Shown here in pieces: positions 1 through 5,476 of a stretch of DNA of 5,476 bases. Position 1 is the first letter of the stretch, and each line of letters begins with the position of its first letter. Source of the DNA: Lentisphaeria bacterium. Lineage in GTDB: Bacteria > Verrucomicrobiota > Lentisphaeria > Oligosphaerales > PUNB01. The notes under the pieces were generated by a model, which worked only from the letters and a program-made list of their open reading frames with translations, was not told the origin of the DNA and searched no databases. The stretch is taken from positions 1-5,476 of the forward strand of contig SLNM01000205.1 in the NCBI GenBank assembly GCA_007133055.1. Direction: 5' to 3'. The translations under genes were made by a program, and so were the position numbers.

Positions 1-580
1 ATTCCCGGGCGGTGCTCAAATCCGGCTTCTCGCGGAACGAACGCACCGGAAAGTGCTCGACGGAACCCTCAGTCAATTCCCTGTCTCCCAGTTCCAAGTA
101 GCCGTAGCCGGTGGCGGGATATGTCGGTCGGACTCCGCAGGTGTACAGGTGCTGTTTGGCGCGGGCCTGGGCGGCGGCCGAAAGCAGCGTTTGCTGGAAC
201 CTCTCCACAGGTTCGATCAACTGGTCGGCGGTAAGCACCAGGATAACTGGATTGCCGAAGCGCTGCCGGCCGATCAGGCTGCCCAGGCAGACGGCGGCGG
301 CGGTATCCTTGCGCTCAGGCTCGCCAAATATATTGCCCCTGGGCAAGTCCGGCAACTGAGCCGACACCAGCTCGGTGAAGTCGGCGTTGGTCAATACCAA
401 GATGCGCTCGGGCGGGAGCAGGCCGGAAACACGTTCATAGCTCTTTTGCAGCAGACTGCGGTCGCCGATTAGTTGTATGAACTGCTTGGGCTTGGCCTTG
501 GTGCTGAGAGGCCAGAATCGAGTGCCGAAACCGCCGGCCATAATCACTGCCACCATGTTGTCCTGGCAATGGTGTGTCAT
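1..580 (-). CDS. manC: Mannose-1-phosphate guanylyltransferase, N-terminal part (truncated by window edge)
   Basis: This enzyme joins mannose 1-phosphate and GTP to give GDP-mannose and pyrophosphate in the cytoplasm, supplying mannose for polysaccharides and glycoconjugates. About 193 residues are visible, roughly the first half of a family that usually runs to about 350 residues or more. The nucleotide-binding signature GGFGTRFWPLS lies at residues 16-26, followed by KPKQF at 30-34. Further family landmarks are GEPERKDTAAAV (86-97), TGYGYLE (157-163) and FREKPD (182-187). The segment usually written PADH reads TADQ (117-120), which is slightly unusual. I chose the ATG at 580 over the in-frame ATG at 556 because it has a good ribosome binding site. 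The gene lies 90 bp downstream of the radical SAM gene on the same strand, so co-transcription is possible. The family call is firm. The symbol is less certain, because related nucleotidyltransferases share these motifs. Confidence 0.9.
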   Translation of the reverse strand, partial: MTHHCQDNMVAVIMAGGFGTRFWPLSTKAKPKQFIQLIGDRSLLQKSYERVSGLLPPERILVLTNADFTELVSAQLPDLPRGNIFGEPERKDTAAAVCLGSLIGRQRFGNPVILVLTADQLIEPVERFQQTLLSAAAQARAKQHLYTCGVRPTYPATGYGYLELGDRELTEGSVEHFPVRSFREKPDLSTARE

Positions 581-588
581 CTTGTGTA

Positions 589-594
589 CTCCCT
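589..594 (-). promoter_or_regulatory. Ribosome binding site fixing the guanylyltransferase start
   Basis: On the minus strand this reads AGGGAG and sits 8 nt before the ATG at 580. The next in-frame ATG, at 556, has no comparable site, so the upstream start is preferred. I found no convincing separate promoter in the 90-bp gap (581-670). A TTGACA-like match near 605-610 would put its -10 on top of this ribosome binding site, so it cannot serve this start. Confidence 0.6.
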
Positions 595-670
595 AAGCGA
601 TTGTTGGTGTCAAGGATGAAAGCTCAATTTATGGGTCTAATCTTATTATGGAGAGTGCGGCAATCAGTCT

Positions 671-1393
671 TTATCTGATCAGAATTTCCCGGGCGCATCC
701 GTTGTTTTCAAGTATTGCCTTCGCTTCATGCAGATATTCGGGCGAAGTCCGGGCCTGGTTGCGCATTTCCTCCCCCGGCAGATCGGAGCGCGGGATAAAA
801 GTTTGCAGGACATAGCGGCGGCAGGGGCGGACAAGATCGCCGATCACGGCTATTTCCGCAAGGTTGTGAACCGATTCGACAATGGTAGTGCGAAACTCGT
901 ATTCGACCCCCGATTCTTTCAGCAGTTCAATCGACTCGGCAATCCTGTCCGGCTGCTTGAAGCCGGCGATCATGGGATATCGTGGAAGACTGCACTTGAT
1001 GTCCATTGCCACATAGTCAAGCCGGGATAGGACCGAGCGTATCACCTCGGGCCGCGAGCCGTTGGTGTCCAGCTTGACCGCCAATCCGAAATTTTTAATA
1101 AAGTCTATCAGTCGTTTCAGTCCGTCCCCGAGCAGAGTAGGTTCGCCGCCGCTGATTACCATGCCGTCCGCCCACTGCTTGGTCAGTCGGTCGCAGTATT
1201 CTTCAAGTTTGCTCCAGGGCAGGCCGGGGCGACTCTGCCCCATCAGGGCGGCGTTGTGGCAGAAGCCGCATTTGAAATTGCAGCCAGCCACGAATACCAC
1301 CCCGCTGATCCGCCCGGGAAAATCGATCATCGAAGGGTTTCTAAGAAAACCGTAGACCGGGGAAAGTTGGTTGTTTTTCGGTGATCCTGGCAT
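671..1393 (-). CDS. nrdG: Radical SAM anaerobic ribonucleotide reductase activating protein (NrdG2-like)
   Basis: This 240-residue protein is a radical SAM activase. The family uses a [4Fe-4S] cluster and S-adenosylmethionine to place a glycyl radical on a partner enzyme, typically the anaerobic class III ribonucleotide reductase. The cluster motif is CNFKCGFCHN, with cysteines at residues 38, 42 and 45 (CxxxCxxC). The SAM-binding GGEP follows at 82-85, then LDTNG at 108-112 and MDIK at 130-133. The lead-in YGFLRNPSMIDFPGRIS (14-30) matches the usual N-terminus of this family. I chose the ATG at 1393 because it keeps that lead-in and follows AGGAGG, though only 2 nt separate them. The frame stays open upstream to 1675, but that stretch is hairpin-rich and looks non-coding. 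No reductase (nrdD) is visible, so the partner is inferred. A pyruvate formate-lyase-type activase or another glycyl radical activase is the main alternative. Confidence 0.85.
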   Translation of the reverse strand: MPGSPKNNQLSPVYGFLRNPSMIDFPGRISGVVFVAGCNFKCGFCHNAALMGQSRPGLPWSKLEEYCDRLTKQWADGMVISGGEPTLLGDGLKRLIDFIKNFGLAVKLDTNGSRPEVIRSVLSRLDYVAMDIKCSLPRYPMIAGFKQPDRIAESIELLKESGVEYEFRTTIVESVHNLAEIAVIGDLVRPCRRYVLQTFIPRSDLPGEEMRNQARTSPEYLHEAKAILENNGCAREILIR

Positions 1394-1395
1394 AG

Positions 1396-1401
1396 CCTCC
1401 T
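1396..1401 (-). promoter_or_regulatory. Unusually close Shine-Dalgarno for the radical SAM gene
   Basis: The minus strand reads AGGAGG, a perfect consensus, but only 2 nt lie between it and the ATG at 1393 instead of the usual 5-9. No alternative in-frame start codon lies at normal spacing downstream. The next ATG, at 1330, would remove the conserved GFLRNP lead-in. An upstream AGGG at 9 nt could take part instead. The spacing may mean weak initiation. Confidence 0.45.
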
Positions 1402-1439
1402 GCCCTGAAATAGTTTGACACCTTGTCGCTGTTTGTGCC

Positions 1440-1517
1440 GCCCCTTTGCGGGGGCTGAAATATGGGGGTGTTCGTGGTTCCACGGGCTGGCGACCGTAGC
1501 CCATCCCCTGCGGGGAT
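1440..1517. repeat. Cluster of short GC-rich hairpins, REP-like candidate
   Basis: Short inverted repeats lie side by side. GCCCC (1440-1444) pairs with GGGGC (1451-1455). GTGG (1474-1477) pairs with CCAC (1480-1483). GGGCT (1484-1488) pairs with AGCCC (1498-1502). ATCCCC (1503-1508) pairs with GGGGAT (1512-1517). The last three abut one another almost exactly. This is the layout of dispersed intergenic palindromic repeats such as REP/BIME units. Only one copy falls in the window, so the claim that it is repeated elsewhere is inference. In RNA from either direction it would lie in the nrdG leader region. Confidence 0.45.
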
Positions 1518-1606
1518 TCATGAACCTTGTCGCGAACCTTTATCGAAAATTGAAAACCGGGTCGACGATTACGGTGGACGATTATTCGCCGCTGCAAGTA
1601 AAACCA

Positions 1607-1634
1607 AATATACTCACTCGCCCGCAAATCGCAA
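1607..1634 (-). promoter_or_regulatory. Candidate sigma70-type promoter for nrdG
   Basis: On the minus strand a -35-like TTGCGA (1629-1634) is followed after 16 nt by a -10-like TATATT (1607-1612). They match consensus at 4 of 6 and 5 of 6 positions. Transcription would start near 1600 and give a leader of about 200 nt running through the hairpin cluster. This is a pattern match only, and the organism's promoter consensus is unknown. Confidence 0.3.
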
Positions 1635-1657
1635 CCCCTACAACTGGCGCATTGCAA

Positions 1658-1686
1658 CTGGCAGGCGCAGGTCAAGACTGTATAGT
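1658..1686 (+). promoter_or_regulatory. Candidate sigma70-type promoter for purB
   Basis: CTGGCA (1658-1663) and TATAGT (1681-1686) are separated by 17 nt. They match consensus at 4 of 6 and 5 of 6 positions. Transcription would start near 1693 and place the 18-bp tandem duplication in the first part of a leader of about 100 nt. No purine riboswitch fold was recognised in that leader. This is a pattern match only. Confidence 0.3.
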
Positions 1687-1697
1687 ACCTGAGTTAA

Positions 1698-1734
1698 AGA
1701 AAACCTAGATGGCATAGAAAACCTAGATGGCATA
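1698..1734. repeat. Perfect 18-bp tandem duplication
   Basis: The unit GAAAACCTAGATGGCATA occurs twice with no gap or mismatch (1699-1716 and 1717-1734), and the match extends one base to the left. It lies 62 bp upstream of the purB start codon. Each unit contains ATG-GCA followed by TAG or TAA, a two-codon mini-frame. It could be a slippage duplication or a pair of direct-repeat protein binding sites. Confidence 0.85.
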
Positions 1735-1796
1735 ATTTATCCCTGGCAAGAAAGATTTGCCGATTGGGTGCCCGCACATGCGACATGGAGTGAAAG

Positions 1797-3233
1797 ATGG
1801 ACAGGACAATCTATGACAATCCTTTGACTTCCCGCTATGCGAGCCGGAAGATGAGTTTTATCTGGTCGCCGCACAACAAGTTCACCACCTGGCGCCGCCT
1901 GTGGCTGGCTCTGGCCCGCGCCGAACAGGAGCTGGGGCTGCCGATTTCTGACTTGCAACTGCGACAGATGCAGGAGTGTATCGAGAACATCGACTTCTCT
2001 CTGGCCGAAGCCAGGGAGAAGGAGCTGCGCCATGATGTCATGAGTCATGTTCAGGTCTTTGGCGAGCAGTGCCCGGCCGCCCGTCCGATCATACATTTGG
2101 GGGCGACCAGTTGCTATGTTACTGACAATACCGAACTATTGCAGATACGCGACAGCCTGCGCTTGCTGCTTAGTCGTATGCCGGTTCTGCTTTCCAGTCT
2201 GGCTGATTTCAGCGTTCGCTACAAGAATTTGCCGACCCTCGGGTTCACCCATTTTCAGCCGGCCCAGCTAACCACGGTCGGCAAGCGCGCCACGCTCTGG
2301 TTGTACGATTTGATTACCGATTTCGAGGACCTCGAGAGCTTGCTTTCCAGGTTGCCTTTTCGCGGGGTCAAAGGAACGACTGGCACCCAGGCCAGTTTTC
2401 TGGCTCTGTTCGACGGCGATCATGAGCGGGTGCTTGCCCTGGATCGACGGGTGGCTGAAATTATGGGCTTCGAGCGGAGCGTGCCGGTCAGCGGCCAGAC
2501 CTATTCCCGCAAATGGGACTACCGAACCTTGTCCGCGCTCTCCGGCATCGCCCAGTCCCTGGCCAAGATGGCCGTCGATATTCGCCTGCTGGCAAACTTG
2601 AAGGAGGTCGAGGAACCGTTCGGCGCCAAGCAAGTTGGTTCAAGTGCCATGGCCTATAAAAGAAATCCGATGCGCAGTGAAAGAATTGGCTCGCTTGCCC
2701 GCTATGTGATGTCCTTGTCCGACAATGCGGCGCATACTCATGCCAATCAGTGGTTCGAGCGGACCTTGGATGATTCGGCCAACCGCCGCCTGAGCCTGCC
2801 GCAGGCTTTCCTCGGGGTCGATGCGCTGCTGACTCTGGCCACGAACGTGGTCGGAGGGCTGCAGGTCTGGCCGCAGGTGATTGAAAAACACATTCGCGAA
2901 GAGCTGCCGTTCATGGCCACCGAAAATATCATCATGGCGGCGGTCAGGCAAGGCGGTGACCGTCAGCAGTTGCACGAGGCCATCCGCCAGCATTCAATGG
3001 CGGCGACCCGCCGGGTCAAGGAGGAGGGTGGGGAGAACGACCTGCTCAGCCGATTGCAGGCTGACTCGCTTTTTGCTGCAGTGATCGATAAGTTTGATTC
3101 TCTGCTGGACCCCGTCAATTTCATTGGCCGGGCACCGCAGCAGGTGGAAGAATTTATCGGGCGGATAGTCGAGCCTCTGTTGCAACGCACATCGCCGGAG
3201 GAAACAGCCCCCGAGGAACAGGTGGAGGTTTGA
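1797..3233 (+). CDS. purB: Adenylosuccinate lyase, eukaryote-like subtype
   Basis: This cytoplasmic homotetramer catalyses two fumarate-releasing steps of purine synthesis: SAICAR to AICAR, and adenylosuccinate to AMP. The 478-residue length matches the human/yeast type rather than the shorter (about 430-residue) Bacillus type. Visible landmarks are SRYAS (12-16), RHDVMSH (78-84, His84), HLGATSCYVTDN (100-111), GFTHFQPAQLTTVGKR (149-164, with His152 as probable general acid) and FRGVKGTTGTQASF (188-201). The superfamily signature loop is GSSAMAYKRNPMRSER (281-296), with the catalytic serine at 282/283, followed by QWFERTLDDSANRR (318-331). The C-terminus ends in a short acidic Glu-rich tail (467-478). 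The start follows GGAG at 1787-1790 with 6-nt spacing. An upstream ATG at 1785 is closed by an immediate stop. The gene is divergent from nrdG and convergent with the membrane protein gene, so it is probably monocistronic. Confidence 0.97.
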   Translation: MDRTIYDNPLTSRYASRKMSFIWSPHNKFTTWRRLWLALARAEQELGLPISDLQLRQMQECIENIDFSLAEAREKELRHDVMSHVQVFGEQCPAARPIIHLGATSCYVTDNTELLQIRDSLRLLLSRMPVLLSSLADFSVRYKNLPTLGFTHFQPAQLTTVGKRATLWLYDLITDFEDLESLLSRLPFRGVKGTTGTQASFLALFDGDHERVLALDRRVAEIMGFERSVPVSGQTYSRKWDYRTLSALSGIAQSLAKMAVDIRLLANLKEVEEPFGAKQVGSSAMAYKRNPMRSERIGSLARYVMSLSDNAAHTHANQWFERTLDDSANRRLSLPQAFLGVDALLTLATNVVGGLQVWPQVIEKHIREELPFMATENIIMAAVRQGGDRQQLHEAIRQHSMAATRRVKEEGGENDLLSRLQADSLFAAVIDKFDSLLDPVNFIGRAPQQVEEFIGRIVEPLLQRTSPEETAPEEQVEV

Positions 3234-3237
3234 AGCG

Positions 3238-3251
3238 GCCTTATAGAAGGC
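3238..3251. terminator. Small hairpin between convergent genes
   Basis: GCCTT (3238-3242) pairs with AAGGC (3247-3251) around a 4-nt loop, beginning 4 nt after the purB stop codon in the 38-bp gap between convergent genes. Its position suits a bidirectional terminator. The stem is only 5 bp and no T-run follows on either strand, so an intrinsic terminator is doubtful. Confidence 0.25.
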
Positions 3252-3271
3252 TGAGAGATGAGCTCGATTGC

Positions 3272-4672
3272 CTATGGTTGTATGGCCTGAAACACTTCAC
3301 CGATGAAAGACTGCAGCTCGGCGTATTCGGCGGGGTCGGCTTCGAAGACAACCAGATAGGATATATCAGTTGTCGATTCGCCCGCTATGATCAAGGCATC
3401 GACCACCCGTTCGGCACTGAAATTCACATAGCGACGCTGGTGCGGGCGGTCGCGCCAGGGAATCATCGAAAGCAATCCCACCCCGGACCCGCCCCACTCG
3501 TCCTGCAGGTAGGCTTCCCCTCGCCCGAATGACTTTTCCAAGTCATCTTCGCTAAGCAGAAGGCGAACAGCGCAGCGGTCCTCGGCTCGTTGCTGATGGC
3601 GCCAGACTGTTTCAATTGGTTTGCGTTCTGCTATTTGCCATTGGTTCTCGGCCAGCATCGCACGGGGAAATCCCGATGGCACGGAAACGGGCAGGGGCAG
3701 AGTTTCGGGGGGCAGCCAGGAAACAGCCAGTGCGACGACGGTCACCACGACGGCAGTCACCGTTCGCACCTGTGCAGGGAGAACGCTTAGAAATATGGCA
3801 GCGAGGCTTAAGAGTGTGGCGGCGGCCAGCAGATTGACACCGGCCAGGAAGTCCAGCAGCTCATATTGCATTAGCCTGACCAGTGCTTGATCGGGCCAAT
3901 AGCCCGTCAGTAGCAGAGCGGCCAGCAGTACGGTCTGAAAAGCAAGCAGTATAAATGCCGGCGTTTTCCCGATTCGGTGCCGCAGCAGCAGAGCCAGGGC
4001 GAGCAGGACTCCGAAGGCAATTATCACCGACAAATCATGGTCAAGCAAGTCTCTTGGAACGGAGACATGCCGCCATCTTGGCAGCCAGGCTACAGCCAAA
4101 GCGGCCAGTGCCAATGCCAGTGCGGCAACTCCGGCCAGAAGGCCGGCGCCGAAAATGCGTTTGGCCATTTTGGGTTTGGCACGATCATGGCCGTCTTTTG
4201 TTTGTTTCTCCATGTGTTCGAGAGCACTCGGCGGCATGGCGGTTGCCCTGTGCTTTACCCGAGGCAGAGGGGTTCCTGACGGCCGGGCAGCCTCCGGTTT
4301 GAACCCACTATCCGACGCTTTTGAAGCACTTTCCGGTTTGAATGCACTCGCTGATTCAGGAGTGACTTTTGGACTTTCCTGCTTGTCGCCGGTAAGATTT
4401 TTTGTTGCGACCTCAGGATCGGATGGGGGAGGAGGCACAATGTTGTCGGGCGGCGGACCATTTTTGATGCCGGGACGCGGCGAAACTGGTTGGCGAGAGG
4501 GGGTCGGCGCGCGCGGTTTGGTTCTCAGTTTGGGCTGATACTGGCGGGTCTCGCCGGTGCGTGCGGGGTGGTCGGAGTCCTTGTCAATCCGGTTTTCCTG
4601 GTCGGATTCCTGGGCGGAGCCGGAGCCGGTGGATGTTTCTTGTGGCTCCTGAGATTTATGGTCGTCGTTCAT
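3272..4672 (-). CDS. Uncharacterised membrane protein with long disordered N-terminus and external C-terminal domain
   Basis: I do not recognise this 466-residue protein. Residues 1-170 are hydrophilic, rich in Pro, Ser, Glu and Lys and almost certainly disordered. They include a proline run (PPPDNIVPPPPSDP, 73-86) and a near-repeat around FKPE (111-114 and 124-127). Five likely membrane helices follow at about 173-197, 212-230, 237-257, 276-298 and 302-320. The basic KMAKR just before helix 1 suggests a cytoplasmic N-terminus, and five helices then put the final 145 residues outside the membrane. That C-terminal domain has alternating strands and helices and ends with ISYLVVFEADPAEYAELQSF (437-456). 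This loosely recalls PsbP-like or DUF1795-type folds, but that is speculation. The ATG at 4672 lacks a clear Shine-Dalgarno, and the upstream bases are A-rich. The gene stands alone, convergent with purB and divergent from the sulfatase gene. Confidence 0.8.
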   Translation of the reverse strand: MNDDHKSQEPQETSTGSGSAQESDQENRIDKDSDHPARTGETRQYQPKLRTKPRAPTPSRQPVSPRPGIKNGPPPDNIVPPPPSDPEVATKNLTGDKQESPKVTPESASAFKPESASKASDSGFKPEAARPSGTPLPRVKHRATAMPPSALEHMEKQTKDGHDRAKPKMAKRIFGAGLLAGVAALALALAALAVAWLPRWRHVSVPRDLLDHDLSVIIAFGVLLALALLLRHRIGKTPAFILLAFQTVLLAALLLTGYWPDQALVRLMQYELLDFLAGVNLLAAATLLSLAAIFLSVLPAQVRTVTAVVVTVVALAVSWLPPETLPLPVSVPSGFPRAMLAENQWQIAERKPIETVWRHQQRAEDRCAVRLLLSEDDLEKSFGRGEAYLQDEWGGSGVGLLSMIPWRDRPHQRRYVNFSAERVVDALIIAGESTTDISYLVVFEADPAEYAELQSFIGEVFQAIQP

Positions 4673-4709
4673 AGTGTTTTTTTTATTAGCGGTTTATGTA
4701 TATGGTGCG

Positions 4710-4725
4710 CGGGTAAAAAAACCCG
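4710..4725. other. Hairpin with an all-A loop upstream of the membrane protein gene
   Basis: CGGGT (4710-4714) and ACCCG (4721-4725) form a 5-bp stem around six A residues, which read as T on the minus strand. It lies about 37 bp upstream of the membrane protein start in the 235-bp divergent intergenic region, so it could fold in that gene's leader. No convincing promoter for either flanking gene was found nearby. The function is unknown and the match may be chance. Confidence 0.35.
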
Positions 4726-4854
4726 GAGCCCCGCAGATTGAACGACAATATACATTAACTTATTTGTCCGGCAAGTTCGATATTCTTCCCGTGGTAATGC
4801 GTCAGATAAAGATGGCACAAATCGCAACAGCAAGTAACTTAACCGCGGCAATCG

Positions 4855-4888
4855 CTAGCCTGATTAATTCATGAATTATTCAGGCTAG
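4855..4888. promoter_or_regulatory. 34-bp near-perfect inverted repeat upstream of sulfatase gene
   Basis: The left arm begins CTAGCCTGA (4855-4863) and the right arm ends TCAGGCTAG (4880-4888). Between them TAATTCA and TGAATTA continue the symmetry to the centre at 4871/4872. Sixteen of seventeen base pairs match, and the single exception is T4864 against T4879. The repeat ends 19 nt before the sulfatase start and 7 nt before its ribosome binding site. It could be an operator for a dimeric regulator or, in RNA, a long hairpin in the leader. There is no T-run after it, so it does not look like a terminator. Confidence 0.7.
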
Positions 4889-4907
4889 GAAGAATAAGGA
4901 GCAATTC

Positions 4908-5476
4908 ATGCGTCTCCCCAACTTTCTATGGATTTCATTCGAGGACACCAGCCCGTTCTATGGCTGCTACGGCGATAGTGCGGCCCGCACTCCGAACTTG
5001 GACCGTTTGGCCGCCGAAGGCTGTCGCTGGACCGACTGCTATGCGGTCGCCGGGGTCTGCGCTCCGGCTCGCTCGGCGGTGATTACGGGAATGTACCCGA
5101 TTTCTGTCGGCACCCATCATATGCGCACTACCCATACCCAGGCGGCCGCTCCGGAACTGCCGACGCCCTACGAGGCGGTGGTGCCGCACTATGTCAAATG
5201 CTTCACCGAATATCTGCGGGCGGCCGGCTACTACTGCACGAACAATGCAAAAACCGACTATCAGTTCAGATCGCCCCTGACCGCCTGGGACGAGCTGGGC
5301 GGCGAGGCGCACTGGCGCAATCGCCCCGATCCCGAGCAGCCCTTTTTCGCCGTGTTCAATCCTACTCGCACCCATGAAAGTGGAATGTGGCCGGAAAAAT
5401 GCCCGGAACCGACTTTTGACCCGGATCAGATGAGTGTGCCGCCTTATTTTTCCGACACCCCGAAGGTGCGTCTGGC
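4908..5476 (+). CDS. Sulfatase (formylglycine-dependent), N-terminal part, truncated by window edge
   Basis: Type I sulfatases hydrolyse sulfate esters using a formylglycine made from a cysteine or serine by a maturation enzyme. The first 189 residues are visible. An early acidic pair, Glu12-Asp13 ([11 protein letters not shown]), is the expected metal-binding position. [20 protein letters not shown] (27-46) is the typical lead-in. [11 protein letters not shown] (51-61) is the signature, with Cys51 in a CxPxR motif as the probable formylglycine site. The substrate cannot be told from this fragment, and phosphonate or phosphodiester hydrolases share the fold. AAGGAG (4896-4901) sits 6 nt before the ATG. 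A TGA at 4872-4874 closes the frame upstream, so no longer start with a signal peptide is possible, and the enzyme may act in the cytoplasm. The 34-bp inverted repeat just upstream suggests its own regulation. Confidence 0.92.
   Translation, partial: MRLPNFLWISFEDTSPFYGCYGDSAARTPNLDRLAAEGCRWTDCYAVAGVCAPARSAVITGMYPISVGTHHMRTTHTQAAAPELPTPYEAVVPHYVKCFTEYLRAAGYYCTNNAKTDYQFRSPLTAWDELGGEAHWRNRPDPEQPFFAVFNPTRTHESGMWPEKCPEPTFDPDQMSVPPYFSDTPKVRL

Larger units (their letters stand above)
1394..1796. other. Divergent non-coding region between nrdG and purB
   Basis: These 403 bp separate two divergent genes. Open frames cross them on both strands, but none has a ribosome binding site with a recognisable protein, and the translations look like low-information read-through. 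The region holds three adjoining short hairpins (1440-1517), a candidate promoter in each direction, and a perfect 18-bp tandem duplication (1698-1734). GGAG at 1787-1790 is the purB ribosome binding site. It is long for a simple divergent promoter region, which fits insertion of a repeat. Confidence 0.6.

Noticed and set aside
53..472. Long plus-strand frame opposite the guanylyltransferase gene
   Set aside because: It is the antisense shadow of a well-matched enzyme gene and its translation has no recognisable motif.
674..683. 10-bp perfect palindrome TCTGATCAGA at the end of the radical SAM gene
   Set aside because: It lies within the last codons, has no loop or T-run and is short enough to be chance, so I did not call a terminator or operator.
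1415..1420. Plus-strand TTGACA resembling a -35 element
   Set aside because: No -10-like hexamer lies 15-19 nt downstream, only GC-rich hairpin sequence, and purB starts almost 400 bp away.
1737..3190. Several minus-strand frames opposite purB
   Set aside because: purB explains this sequence with continuous family homology. The opposite frames are GC-driven shadows without starts or motifs.
3272..3700. Possible EpsI-like (exosortase-associated) C-terminal domain in the membrane protein
   Set aside because: The multi-helix plus external domain layout prompted the idea, but I could not see the expected EpsI sequence features, so no such function is assigned.
4669..4851. Minus-strand 60-codon TTG-started frame whose stop overlaps the membrane protein start as ATGA
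   Set aside because: The 4-base overlap resembles translational coupling, but the start is weak, the ribosome binding site is poor and the translation looks random.
4674..4874. Plus-strand 66-codon GTG-started frame filling the intergenic region before the sulfatase
   Set aside because: It has no ribosome binding site and no recognisable domain, its hydrophobic start is too short for a membrane segment, and it runs through two hairpins. It is most likely non-coding.

Overview
The window looks like chromosomal DNA from a Gram-negative-style bacterium with moderately high GC, probably an uncultured lineage. Two complete housekeeping-type genes, one complete uncharacterised membrane protein gene and two edge-truncated genes are visible. 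There are no tRNA or rRNA genes, CRISPR arrays, transposases or phage genes. The taxonomic guess is weak. It rests on a eukaryote-like adenylosuccinate lyase, an oxygen-sensitive radical SAM activase and a C-type sulfatase occurring together, a mix I associate with anaerobic lineages of the FCB/PVC kind (for example Zixibacteria-like genomes).

Layout from left to right. (1) Minus strand, 1-580: the N-terminal part of a mannose-1-phosphate guanylyltransferase, cut by the window edge. (2) Minus strand, 671-1393: a radical SAM protein of the anaerobic ribonucleotide reductase activase (NrdG2-like) type. It lies 90 bp upstream of the guanylyltransferase, so the two could be co-transcribed, although they share no obvious pathway. 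(3) 1394-1796: a 403-bp non-coding divergent region. It carries a cluster of short GC-rich hairpins resembling a dispersed palindromic repeat, a perfect 18-bp tandem duplication, and one candidate sigma70-type promoter in each direction. (4) Plus strand, 1797-3233: adenylosuccinate lyase (purB) of the human/yeast-like subtype. (5) Minus strand, 3272-4672, convergent with purB: an unrecognised protein with a long disordered Pro/Ser-rich N-terminus, five predicted membrane helices and a C-terminal domain predicted to lie outside the membrane. (6) 4673-4907: a divergent intergenic region with an A-loop hairpin and a striking 34-bp near-perfect inverted repeat just upstream of the next gene. (7) Plus strand, 4908 to the end: the N-terminal part of a sulfatase with a CxPxR formylglycine motif and no signal peptide.

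The genes do not form one pathway. They cover sugar-nucleotide synthesis (GDP-mannose for glycans), anaerobic radical enzyme activation, purine synthesis, an envelope protein and sulfate-ester hydrolysis. Strand switches separate most of them into single-gene or two-gene units. I see no strong evidence for a new multi-gene system. The most unusual items are the membrane protein of unknown function, the palindrome in front of the sulfatase with its possible pairing to the start codon, and the repeat-rich purB/nrdG divergent region.
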